Below, piece by piece: positions 17,754-26,416 of a stretch of DNA of 64,000 nt. The translations under genes and the position numbers were made by a program. Source of the stretch: Pseudanabaena sp. FACHB-2040 (GTDB lineage: Bacteria > Cyanobacteriota > Cyanobacteriia > Phormidesmidales > Phormidesmidaceae); contig NZ_JACJQO010000016.1 in NCBI RefSeq assembly GCF_014696715.1, forward strand, positions 31,493 through 95,492. The letters are read 5' to 3'. Every line of letters begins with the position of its first letter. Position 1 is the stretch's first letter. A model generated the notes under the pieces. That model did not search any database. It was not told the origin of the DNA and saw only the letters and a list, made by a program, of their open reading frames with translations.

Positions 17754-20093
17754 GTGACCGCCGTGATTCCCCTAAACTCTCGCACTATCCTCGGACTCAA
17801 TCAGGAAGCCTATCAGCAGCTCCGGTTAGCGCTCAGCCTCAATCTGCGCCGCCAGCTGCTGATTGCAGTTTGTGACGACGCAGCCCTCCAAAACGAGCTA
17901 GCGACTCGGCTAGAAGCCGATCTAAACGGATCAGCCAATGGCACTTCTGAGGACAATGGCCCCAATCTGCCTGCGGTTGTCAATCTCTGGCTAGATCGCC
18001 AAAACCTTGATCTGGCCCGACAGGCGGTGCTGTGGTGTAAGCAGCAGGGCCTCACCCATCCCAGCCTGGTCAAGAGCCTGCCAACCTTCCAAATGTTAGG
18101 AATTGATCAGCTCACTCGTTATTCCCCAGCGCTACAAAACCGCTTTTTGGCCTCTCTAACTCACCTGGAACCGCTGCTCTCTCGCTTAGAAGTGCGACTA
18201 GTGCTGTGGGTATCTCGCCCCTGGCTGCGAAAAATTCGCCAGTCGGTGCCGCAGGTTTGGCAGCTGCGAAATGGCCTGTTTGAGTTTGCAGGCGATCCTA
18301 CGCCGCTGTATCCGGTGGAGGCAATTGAGCCTGTAGTAGCAAATAAGAGCAGACCCCAACCCCCCGTGCTAGCACCGGCCCCAACGCCTGCACAAGCAGA
18401 CTCTTTAGAGGCCCAAGCCATCGATTTTTGGACTGTCTTAACCGAAGACCTATCGGCCTTGGAGGCCCCGTCCGCCCCACCTGCCCCTCAACGAAATGAA
18501 ACCGCTTCAGGAACGGGTTCGACTGATGCGCTGACTGGTGCAGTTCAGCCACCCCCAGCCGCTATTCCATCACTGCTAATTCCCTTTGCCCAAAACTCGG
18601 CTCGATCAGAACCTAAAACTCCTAAGTCTGAAGTTCTTGAGTTTGAAACCCTCGAGCTAAAAATTCCTGAGCCTTCGGCTCCTGAACCTAAGGCTCCTAA
18701 GTCTGAAGTTCTCGATCCTGCAACGCTTGAGCAGGCAACACTTAAGCCGGTGACGCCTAAGCCGGTAACACCTAGGACGCCAGCCGCAGCACCACCTCCC
18801 AACGGGGCTGCGCCCCCCTCAGCCCCCCCAGCCCCAGATCCAGTCATCCCCGATGCTCATCTGCTGGCCCTGTGGCAGCATATTCAGTCGCTAACACAAC
18901 AGCAGGCTGGCCCCTTGACCCTGGCGCGAGCCTACCTCTTTTTGGGCCAGACCTGCCGCGATCGCATTGAAGCGGGCAACCACCATCCCGACCTCATCGA
19001 TCTGGCCCTAGAAGCCTACACCCGCGCTCTGCCCAATCTCAAACCGGGCTCTCCTGAGTGGGGAGATGGTCTGAATGATTTGGGTAGCCTCTACTGGTTG
19101 CGATCGCACCGCGAACCCCATCCCGAAGGCATAATTCATTGGCTGCAGCAGAGCATTCAAGCCTACCGGGCTGTTCTGGGCTATCCCCAGCCGCCTTCAG
19201 AAGAGGGGCTCGCCCGTCTCCATAGCAACCTAGGCACCGTCTACAGCCTGCTAGCCAACCTGCAAGACCCCACCCAAAACCTAGAGCAATCGGCGCGGGC
19301 CTACCACCGAGCCCTGCAGTATCGCCCAGCAGACACCTTCCCCACAGAATACGCCGTTCTGCAAAACAGTCTGGGCGCAATTCACTGGCGGCTGGCCCAG
19401 CAGAGCGATACCCGCAACCACCTACACCGCGCCATCACCGCCTACAGCGAAGCCCTGCGATATCGATCACCCCAAGCATCGCCCCAGGAATACGCCATGA
19501 TTCAAAACAACCTGGGCATTGCCTACTGGAGCCTGGCCCAGCACGAGCGACCTGTGTTTCTCCTAGGGCAGGCCGTCGCTGCCTATCGATCGGCCCTAGC
19601 CTACCGCACACTGAGCACCGACCCAGCAGGCTGTGCCGCCACCCACAACAACCTTGGTACGGCCTATTGGGATCTGGCCCAGCACCAAGACAAGCACCCA
19701 GAGGGTCAGCGAACCCTGTGGCAGCAAGCCCTGAGCGCCTACGAAACAGCCCTGACAGCTGCCCAGCGGGCGCTGGGCGAAGCTCCCGATACTCCCCTGA
19801 GCTTTGACCTATGGGCCACTTTCCACAGCGCCGGAGTCGTACATGATCAGCTGGCTCAACACCTGCCAGAAGCCCACTTCGATCTCCGGGCCAAGCATCT
19901 CGATCAGGCTCTGCTGCACTATCTAACGGCACTTGATGGATGGCGGGCCTTGCCCGATCGCCTAGATCTGCTCAAAAACGCCTTGATCCACAACATTCGC
20001 CTGCAGTTTCAAATTCGCGGCGTAGAAGGGCAAAACGCTGTCCTATCACGTATTCCAGCCGAGCTTCTGCCCGATATTTTGCCCCAACTATAG
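17754..20093 (+). CDS. TPR protein with Pro-rich variable linker
   Basis: 779 residues from GTG. Residues about 1-180 form a conserved-looking N-terminal domain with no recognised motif (QLRLALSLNLRRQLLIAVCD, then WLDRQNLDLARQ). Residues about 190-365 are a Pro/Ala/Glu-rich linker containing imperfect repeats (PKTPKSEVLEFETLE, PKAPKSEVLDPATLE, KPVTPKPVTP). Residues about 370-760 are TPR units of the longer Asn-Leu-Gly type (NNLGIAYWSLAQ, NNLGTAYWDLAQ). The architecture suggests a signalling or scaffold protein; the N-terminal domain could be a degenerate ATPase-like fold, which is unproven. Confidence 0.75.
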   Translation: MTAVIPLNSRTILGLNQEAYQQLRLALSLNLRRQLLIAVCDDAALQNELATRLEADLNGSANGTSEDNGPNLPAVVNLWLDRQNLDLARQAVLWCKQQGLTHPSLVKSLPTFQMLGIDQLTRYSPALQNRFLASLTHLEPLLSRLEVRLVLWVSRPWLRKIRQSVPQVWQLRNGLFEFAGDPTPLYPVEAIEPVVANKSRPQPPVLAPAPTPAQADSLEAQAIDFWTVLTEDLSALEAPSAPPAPQRNETASGTGSTDALTGAVQPPPAAIPSLLIPFAQNSARSEPKTPKSEVLEFETLELKIPEPSAPEPKAPKSEVLDPATLEQATLKPVTPKPVTPRTPAAAPPPNGAAPPSAPPAPDPVIPDAHLLALWQHIQSLTQQQAGPLTLARAYLFLGQTCRDRIEAGNHHPDLIDLALEAYTRALPNLKPGSPEWGDGLNDLGSLYWLRSHREPHPEGIIHWLQQSIQAYRAVLGYPQPPSEEGLARLHSNLGTVYSLLANLQDPTQNLEQSARAYHRALQYRPADTFPTEYAVLQNSLGAIHWRLAQQSDTRNHLHRAITAYSEALRYRSPQASPQEYAMIQNNLGIAYWSLAQHERPVFLLGQAVAAYRSALAYRTLSTDPAGCAATHNNLGTAYWDLAQHQDKHPEGQRTLWQQALSAYETALTAAQRALGEAPDTPLSFDLWATFHSAGVVHDQLAQHLPEAHFDLRAKHLDQALLHYLTALDGWRALPDRLDLLKNALIHNIRLQFQIRGVEGQNAVLSRIPAELLPDILPQL

Positions 20094-20586
20094 AGGGTTT
20101 GCGATAGTTGCCAGTTAAAAAATCTTGAGTCGCCCTATCCGGATCCGAAGGAATTGTTAAGAGTATAGGAGTAGTTGTGTAGGGGTAACTTGAAAGAGCT
20201 GTCCCTACCCTTAACCCTTGGCTAGAGATTAACCGACCCATCAACAGGCGTGATAAACGGGCAAAGTCAACAGCTTGAGAGAGTCATACCAGAGCCAATA
20301 GCCCTCCAAGTAAAGGCAGCACAGGGATTTTTTGGGCTAAGACGGTTACTGCTCACCATAGACTTTTCTGCCCCTGCCTTACAGTTCCCTTCTCAAACCC
20401 TTTCAGGGTTGACTTCTCACAGCTACAGCGTTTCACTTGCAGCCAGAGCACCGAATTAGCCCTCTAACTCACGATTCCTCCAGCCAGTTCCGGTTCCAGC
20501 AAACGTCTTTTCCAGCAAACGTCTTTTCTTAAAGGACGTAAGGCAACTTCTGCCTGACCTACCTGCTCTGCAATCCCCGGCGTCCC
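20094..20586. other. Non-coding gap before the sensor kinase
   Basis: About 490 bases. It holds a weak GTAGGG/CCCTAC inverted repeat (20179-20208) and a perfect tandem duplication of TTCCAGCAAACGTCTT at 20494-20525. A 69-codon frame at 20250 has no ribosome site and is not called. Confidence 0.5.
20494..20525. repeat. Perfect tandem duplication, 2 x 16 bp
   Basis: TTCCAGCAAACGTCTT is repeated head to tail at 20494-20509 and 20510-20525, about 60 bases upstream of the kinase start. Confidence 0.85.
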
Positions 20587-23500
20587 ATGCAACCGACCGA
20601 CAATGCAATGGCTCCTGAAGGCTGGTCTAACGATTCTGGAGAGGCTGCGAAAGCAATGCTTGCTCCCGCTTTAGAGCCGTTTCTGCTGCCAGCCCAGACC
20701 TCTCTCTCCCTGGCAGCCCACCAGCATGCCTTGGCCAGCGTCATTGCCCACATTCGAGGCTCCCTAAACCTCGATACCATCTTCCAAACTACAGCTACCC
20801 AGGTACGCCAACTGCTGGGGGCCGACCGAGTGGGCGTTTTTCGCTTCTTCCCTGACCATCCGTCGGAAGGAGCGCTCGTAGCCGAAGATGTAGCTGAGGG
20901 CGTGCGTTCGGTACTGGCCCAACCCATTCAAGACCACTGCTTTAGCGATCGCTTTGCCCCCCTCTACAAAGAGGGGCGTATCAACGCCGTTTCGGACTTT
21001 GAAAATCAGAACCTAGAGCCCTGCTACCTGGATCTGATGCGGAGTCTGCAGGTGCGGGCTAACATCGTAGCTCCCCTATTGGTCGGCAGCCGCCTGTGGG
21101 GACTATTGTGCATCCACCAATGTCGAGGCCCCCGTCAGTGGCAGCCCACCGACATTGAGTTTGTCCGACAAATTGCTGATCACCTCAGCATGGCGCTGCA
21201 CCATGCCGATCTGCTGCAGCAGGCCCGGGCCCAGACAGAGCAGCAGCGGGCCCTAGCAGCCGTGATCGCCAGAATTCGCAACTCCCTAAATTTAGACAAG
21301 ATCTTTCAGACCACGGCAACGGAGGTGCGCCAGCTTTTAGAAGCAGACCGGGTTGGGGTGTTTCAGTTTTCTTCGCAGCAGGACTGGGCTGGGCATCTGG
21401 TAGCTGAAGACGTGGCCCCAGGCTGGCGCTCGGCCCTAGCTGAACCGATTGAGGATAACTGCTTTGGGGAACGCTTTGCCGCGCTTTATCAGGAAGGCCG
21501 CATCAACGCTGTCTCAGACTTTGATACAGACACCTTTGAGCCCTGCTACCGCAGCCTAATGGCCCATCTCCAGGTGCGGGCCAATATCGTGGCCCCCCTG
21601 ATCAACGGCAAGACGTTGTGGGGACTGCTCTGCATTCATCAGTGCCGAGGGCCGCGCCAGTGGCAGCCCACCGAGATTGAGTTTGTCCGGCAGATCTCTG
21701 AGCATCTCAGCATTGCGCTACAGCAGGCTGGTGTGATCGAGCAGGTGCAGCAGCAGTCGGCCCAACTGGCCGAAGCCGCCGAGCGCCATCGAGCCGCCGA
21801 ACGCCATCGGGCACTGGCCACGACCATCGACAAGATCCGCCAGTCTCTCGATATCGACACCATTTTCCAGACTGCTACTGCAGAAGTTTTGCACCTGCTG
21901 GAGACAGAGCGAACCGTCATCTACCGCTTCAACGCCGACTGGAGTGGCGAGTTTGTGGCAGAGTCGATGACCCCTGGCTGGCTGGCCCTGATGAAGCATT
22001 ACCACACCCATGCCGATAGCTGCCTGCAGCAGAATCAAGGGGGCCGCTACCGCCATAACGAACCCCATGCCGTAGCTGATATTTTTACAGCAGGCTACGC
22101 CGACTGCCACATCGCTGTGCTGGAGGCTTTTCAGGCTAGAGCCTTCATGATCGCCCCTATTCTTCAGGGCAATCAGCTGTGGGGCCTGCTGGCCACCTAT
22201 CAAAATTCTGGCCCCCGCCAGTGGGAAGCCCATGAGCTGTACTTGTTATCTCAGGTGGGTACTCAGTTGGGCGTGGCGCTACAACAGGCTGAGTATGTCA
22301 GGCAGGTGCAGCACCAGGCCAACCAGCTACAGCGGGCGGCAGAGCGGGAAAAGGCCGTTGCCAAAACCGTAGACCGAATTCGCCAGTCTCTAGATATTGC
22401 CACTATTTTTGAGACCACCACCCAAGAGGTGCGGCTGCTGCTGGGGGTGGAGCGGGTCGCTATCTACCGTTTTCACAGTGATTGGAGCGGTGAGTTTGTA
22501 GCTGACTCAATTGAGCACGACTGGCAGCCTGCCCAAGCTCCTGTCCTGCCGGCCTACCCCTCGCTGCCGGGTCAATCAGCCCAGCCGTATCCTCGCCACG
22601 AAACCTTTGTGCCGATTCTTCAGGGCGATCGGCTGTGGGGCTTACTGATGGCCTACCAGAGCGCTCCTCGCCACTGGCCGGAAGACGACATCGCGCTGCT
22701 GGCTCAGCTCGGCACTCAGCTAGGTATGGCACTGCAGCAGGCCGAGCTTTGGGAGCAAACCCGGGCTCAGAAGGAAGAACTCACCCACACCCTAGCCACC
22801 CTTCAGAGATCCCAAACTCGCCTGATTCAGAGCGAAAAGATGGCTGGGCTGGGGCAGCTAGTAGCTGGTGTAGCCCACGAAATTAACAATCCCATTAACT
22901 TCATTGCTGGCAACCTGGCCCCAGCCCGGCAGTATGCAGATGACCTGCTGCAGATCCTCAGCCTTTATCAACAGGAGTGTACGCAACCTAGTCGGGATCT
23001 GCAGCGGGCTATGGAAGCAGCAGATCTAGACTTTTTGCGGCAGGACCTGCCTAAGACACTGGCCTCAATGTCTGTGGGCACCGAGCGCATCCGGCAAATC
23101 GTGCTCTCTCTGCGGAACTTCTCTCGCTTAGACCAGGCCGAGATGAAGCCCGTAAACCTGCATGAGGGCCTAGATAGCACCCTGCTAATCTTGCACCACC
23201 GCTTTAAAGACCGGCCAGAGCTACTAGAGATTGAGCTGGTTAAGCAATACGGGGAACTGCCTTTGGTAGAGTGCTACCCGGCCCAGCTCAATCAGGTCTT
23301 TATGAATGTCCTGAGTAACAGCATTGATGCCCTACGCGAACGGCAGCAGCAGTCTCCCCTAGAGCCAGACTACACGCCTCAAATTTGTCTGCAGACAAAA
23401 CAGGTTAAGACTAACTGGGTGCGCATTCGGGTTACAGACAATGGCTTAGGCATTCGCCCTGAGATTCAACATCGGCTGTTTGATCCCTTCTTTACCACCA

Positions 23501-23655
23501 AGGATCCGGGTAAAGGAACGGGGCTAGGGCTGTCTATCAGCTATCAGATTGTTGTAGAAAAACACGGCGGCCAGCTCTACTACGCCCCCAAGGCAGGTGG
23601 CGGCACGGAGTTTACCATTGAGGTGCCCGTACAGCAGCCCAGTTTTCTCAAGTAG
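20587..23655 (+). CDS. Multi-GAF sensor histidine kinase, cyanobacteriochrome-like
   Basis: 1022 residues. Four GAF domains (about 45-205, 220-380, 405-570, 590-722) are linked by long helices and followed by a HisKA region with the phospho-acceptor His764 (AGVAHEINNPINF) and a HATPase domain (VTDNGLGI, DPFFTTK, GTGLGLS). GAF1 and GAF2 carry a DXCF motif (DHCF, Cys118; DNCF, Cys292) and a second Cys exactly 28 residues later (Cys146, Cys320, each followed by Tyr rather than His). GAF3 has DSCL (Cys479) and CH (Cys507), again 28 apart. GAF4 lacks this region. This is the two-cysteine arrangement of DXCF cyanobacteriochromes, which suggests bilin binding (inference). No response regulator is adjacent. 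Confidence 0.88.
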   Translation: MQPTDNAMAPEGWSNDSGEAAKAMLAPALEPFLLPAQTSLSLAAHQHALASVIAHIRGSLNLDTIFQTTATQVRQLLGADRVGVFRFFPDHPSEGALVAEDVAEGVRSVLAQPIQDHCFSDRFAPLYKEGRINAVSDFENQNLEPCYLDLMRSLQVRANIVAPLLVGSRLWGLLCIHQCRGPRQWQPTDIEFVRQIADHLSMALHHADLLQQARAQTEQQRALAAVIARIRNSLNLDKIFQTTATEVRQLLEADRVGVFQFSSQQDWAGHLVAEDVAPGWRSALAEPIEDNCFGERFAALYQEGRINAVSDFDTDTFEPCYRSLMAHLQVRANIVAPLINGKTLWGLLCIHQCRGPRQWQPTEIEFVRQISEHLSIALQQAGVIEQVQQQSAQLAEAAERHRAAERHRALATTIDKIRQSLDIDTIFQTATAEVLHLLETERTVIYRFNADWSGEFVAESMTPGWLALMKHYHTHADSCLQQNQGGRYRHNEPHAVADIFTAGYADCHIAVLEAFQARAFMIAPILQGNQLWGLLATYQNSGPRQWEAHELYLLSQVGTQLGVALQQAEYVRQVQHQANQLQRAAEREKAVAKTVDRIRQSLDIATIFETTTQEVRLLLGVERVAIYRFHSDWSGEFVADSIEHDWQPAQAPVLPAYPSLPGQSAQPYPRHETFVPILQGDRLWGLLMAYQSAPRHWPEDDIALLAQLGTQLGMALQQAELWEQTRAQKEELTHTLATLQRSQTRLIQSEKMAGLGQLVAGVAHEINNPINFIAGNLAPARQYADDLLQILSLYQQECTQPSRDLQRAMEAADLDFLRQDLPKTLASMSVGTERIRQIVLSLRNFSRLDQAEMKPVNLHEGLDSTLLILHHRFKDRPELLEIELVKQYGELPLVECYPAQLNQVFMNVLSNSIDALRERQQQSPLEPDYTPQICLQTKQVKTNWVRIRVTDNGLGIRPEIQHRLFDPFFTTKDPGKGTGLGLSISYQIVVEKHGGQLYYAPKAGGGTEFTIEVPVQQPSFLK

Positions 23656-23753
23656 CAGCTGCCGCTCAAGGACAAAGCATTACTACTAAGTATGCAATTT
23701 TGCAAAGCCTTGGCACACTAGAATAGTGAGGAAAGCCAAAGGAACTCGTTGCA

Positions 23754-26402
23754 TTGGTTCTTGATTTAGCCAAATTATTTCCGTTTCCGCTGGATGAGTT
23801 TCAGCTTCAGGCTGTGGAGTCGCTCGACCAGGGTAAGTCGGTGGTGGTGTGTGCGCCAACGGGTTCCGGCAAAACCCTAATTGGGGAGTACGCTATTTAC
23901 CGGGCGCTTGACCACGGTAAGCGGGTCTTTTACACGACTCCTCTCAAGGCCTTGTCCAACCAAAAGCTGCGGGACTTTCGTAATCAGTTTGGGCCAGAGA
24001 ATGTGGGCCTGCTGACGGGTGACAGCTCGATCAACCGGGATGCCCCTGTGGTGGTCATGACCACTGAGATTTTTCGCAACATGCTCTACGGTACCCGTAT
24101 TGGCGAGACTGGCACCACGCTGCAGGACGTGGAAGCGGTGGTGCTAGACGAGTGCCACTATATGAACGACCGACAGCGGGGTACGGTTTGGGAAGAGTCG
24201 ATTATCTACTGCCCACCAGAGATTCAGCTGCTGGCGCTTTCGGCAACGGTTGAAAATAGCGACCAGCTGACGGACTGGCTGCAAAAGGTGCATGGCCCCA
24301 CTCAGCTGATTTATTCTGACTTTCGCCCGGTGCCGCTGGAGTTTCACTACTACAACGGCAAGGGCCTTTATCCCTTGCTGAATGAAAGCAGGACCAGTAT
24401 TCATCACCGGCTCAAGAGCCGCCGCAAACCCCAAGGGCGCAGACCCAATCAGGGGCCGAAGGAGCGCGTCAGCCTGTCTGCAGTGGTGAGCCAGCTGCAG
24501 GAAAAGGACATGCTGCCTGCGATTTACTTTATCTTCAGCCGTCGGGGCTGTGACCGGGCGATCGATGAGGTGGCTAGCCTATCTCTGGTTAACGAGGCTG
24601 AGGCGGAGCAGCTCAAAGAGCGCATCGACACCTTTCTCAGCTGGAACCCCGATGCTGGACGCGCTGGGCAGGTTGAGCAACTTTATCGGGGCATTGCTGC
24701 TCACCACGCCGGAATTTTGCCGCTCTGGAAGGGGTTGGTGGAAGAGCTATTTCAGGCGGGGCTGATCAAGGTAGTCTTTGCTACGGAGACGCTGGCAGCA
24801 GGCATTAATATGCCGGCCCGCACCACGGTTGTTTCTACCCTATCTAAGCGAACTGACAGTGGGCACCGCCTGCTAACGGCTTCTGAGTTTCTGCAGATGT
24901 CGGGCCGGGCCGGGCGGCGTGGCATGGACGAGCTGGGGCATGTGGTGACGATAGAAACGCCGTTTGAAGGGGCCAGGGAGGCCGCTTACCTGGCAACCGT
25001 CGGCCCTGATCCGTTGGTCAGTCAGTTTACCCCTAGCTACGGCATGGTGCTAAACCTGCTGCAAACTCACACTTTAGAAGAAGCCAGAGATCTTATTGAG
25101 CGCAGCTTTGGCCAGTACCTAGCCACTCTACACCTAACTCCCCAGCAGGAGGCCATTGCCCGGCTCGAAAGCGAGATTGCTCGGCAAAAGGCCCAGCTAG
25201 AGAATGTGGATGAGGCGATTTTAGCTGATTATGCCAAGCTCAAGGAGCGGGCTAAGGAAGAACGCCGCCTGCTGAAGATTTTGCAGCAGCAGGCGGCTGA
25301 GGTGCTGTCGGAGGATGTGGGACAGATGGTGCCGTTTGCGATCGCAGGCACCATTCTCTCCCTTAAAGGCAAGCACGTGCCCGTGGCCGAACCGCTGCCC
25401 GCTGTGCTGGTGCTCAAAGTCCCCGGCTCGGGCCAGTTCCCCTATTTGATCTGCCTCACCCAAGACAATCACTGGTACGTTGTGGCTGGATCAGACGTGG
25501 TGGGCCTTCATGCTGACTTCCCCCGGCTGCAGCAGGTAGACCCGCTGATCCCACCTCCAGAAATGCCGGTGAGACCAGGGCAGCACCGCAGCGGCGATGC
25601 TCACACAGCCACCATAGCCGCCCGCATTCCCTCGCCGCCACCGCTGGAGATGATGGCCCCAGAGGTCAAAAACCAGCTCGACCGACTGCGGCAGATAGAA
25701 ACTCAGATCGACAAGCATCCAGCCCGCCAGTGGGACAACCCCAACGCCCTACTCAAGCGACAGAAGCGGGTAAAACAGCTAGAGGAAGAGTTTTACGAGC
25801 GGATTCAGAAGCTATCAGAATACACAGGCCGCTACTGGCAGGAATTCCTCAGCATTACCGAAATTCTGGACTATTTTGGTTGCCTAGAAGACCACAAACC
25901 CACCTCAATGGGAGAGGTCGCCGCTGCAATTCGTGGCGACAACGAACTTTGGCTGGCACTAGCGCTGGCCTCGGGTGAACTCGACCATCTCACCCCGGCC
26001 CAATTGGCTGCCGCCTGCGCTGCCCTAGTCACCGAAACCGCCCGGCCTGATAGCTGGAGCGACTACAGCCTCTCATCCACGGCAGTAGAAGCACTAGAAG
26101 GGCTACGAGGCATTCGCCGAGAGCTGTTTCAGCAGCAGCATCGTCGCCATGTGGTCGCGCCGGTGTGGATGGAGTATGAGCTGGTAGGGCTGGTAGAGCA
26201 GTGGGCCAACCAAGTTGAATGGGCCACCTTGGGCCAAAACACCAACCTAGATGAGGGAGACGTGGTGCGCATGCTCCGCCGCACCCTCGATTTTCTCTCC
26301 CAGATTCCCCACGTGCCCTACATTTCAAACGTCTTGCGAGGCAATGCCCGGGAAGCGATTGAGAGCATGAACCGCTTCCCGGTGAATGAAGAAATCGCCT
26401 GA
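23754..26402 (+). CDS. Ski2-like DEAD/DEAH-box RNA helicase
   Basis: 882 residues from TTG 23754, with AAAGGAA upstream. Helicase motifs are in order: I (APTGSGKTL, near residue 35), II (VVLDECHYMND), III (LALSATVEN), V (ATETLAAGINMPA) and VI (QMSGRAGRRG). The C-terminal third (about 690-875) matches the DSHCT region of Ski2/Mtr4 helicases (ELVGLVEQWANQVEWATLG). In cyanobacteria and chloroplasts (ISE2-like) such proteins take part in RNA processing. The enzyme unwinds RNA using ATP, presumably in the cytoplasm. Confidence 0.92.
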   Translation: MVLDLAKLFPFPLDEFQLQAVESLDQGKSVVVCAPTGSGKTLIGEYAIYRALDHGKRVFYTTPLKALSNQKLRDFRNQFGPENVGLLTGDSSINRDAPVVVMTTEIFRNMLYGTRIGETGTTLQDVEAVVLDECHYMNDRQRGTVWEESIIYCPPEIQLLALSATVENSDQLTDWLQKVHGPTQLIYSDFRPVPLEFHYYNGKGLYPLLNESRTSIHHRLKSRRKPQGRRPNQGPKERVSLSAVVSQLQEKDMLPAIYFIFSRRGCDRAIDEVASLSLVNEAEAEQLKERIDTFLSWNPDAGRAGQVEQLYRGIAAHHAGILPLWKGLVEELFQAGLIKVVFATETLAAGINMPARTTVVSTLSKRTDSGHRLLTASEFLQMSGRAGRRGMDELGHVVTIETPFEGAREAAYLATVGPDPLVSQFTPSYGMVLNLLQTHTLEEARDLIERSFGQYLATLHLTPQQEAIARLESEIARQKAQLENVDEAILADYAKLKERAKEERRLLKILQQQAAEVLSEDVGQMVPFAIAGTILSLKGKHVPVAEPLPAVLVLKVPGSGQFPYLICLTQDNHWYVVAGSDVVGLHADFPRLQQVDPLIPPPEMPVRPGQHRSGDAHTATIAARIPSPPPLEMMAPEVKNQLDRLRQIETQIDKHPARQWDNPNALLKRQKRVKQLEEEFYERIQKLSEYTGRYWQEFLSITEILDYFGCLEDHKPTSMGEVAAAIRGDNELWLALALASGELDHLTPAQLAAACAALVTETARPDSWSDYSLSSTAVEALEGLRGIRRELFQQQHRRHVVAPVWMEYELVGLVEQWANQVEWATLGQNTNLDEGDVVRMLRRTLDFLSQIPHVPYISNVLRGNAREAIESMNRFPVNEEIA

Positions 26403-26416
26403 CGTTAGCCCCAAAC

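Noticed and set aside
19435..19932. 165-codon antisense frame within the TPR gene
   Set aside because: It lies inside a well-supported gene; long antisense frames arise in repetitive GC-rich coding sequence.
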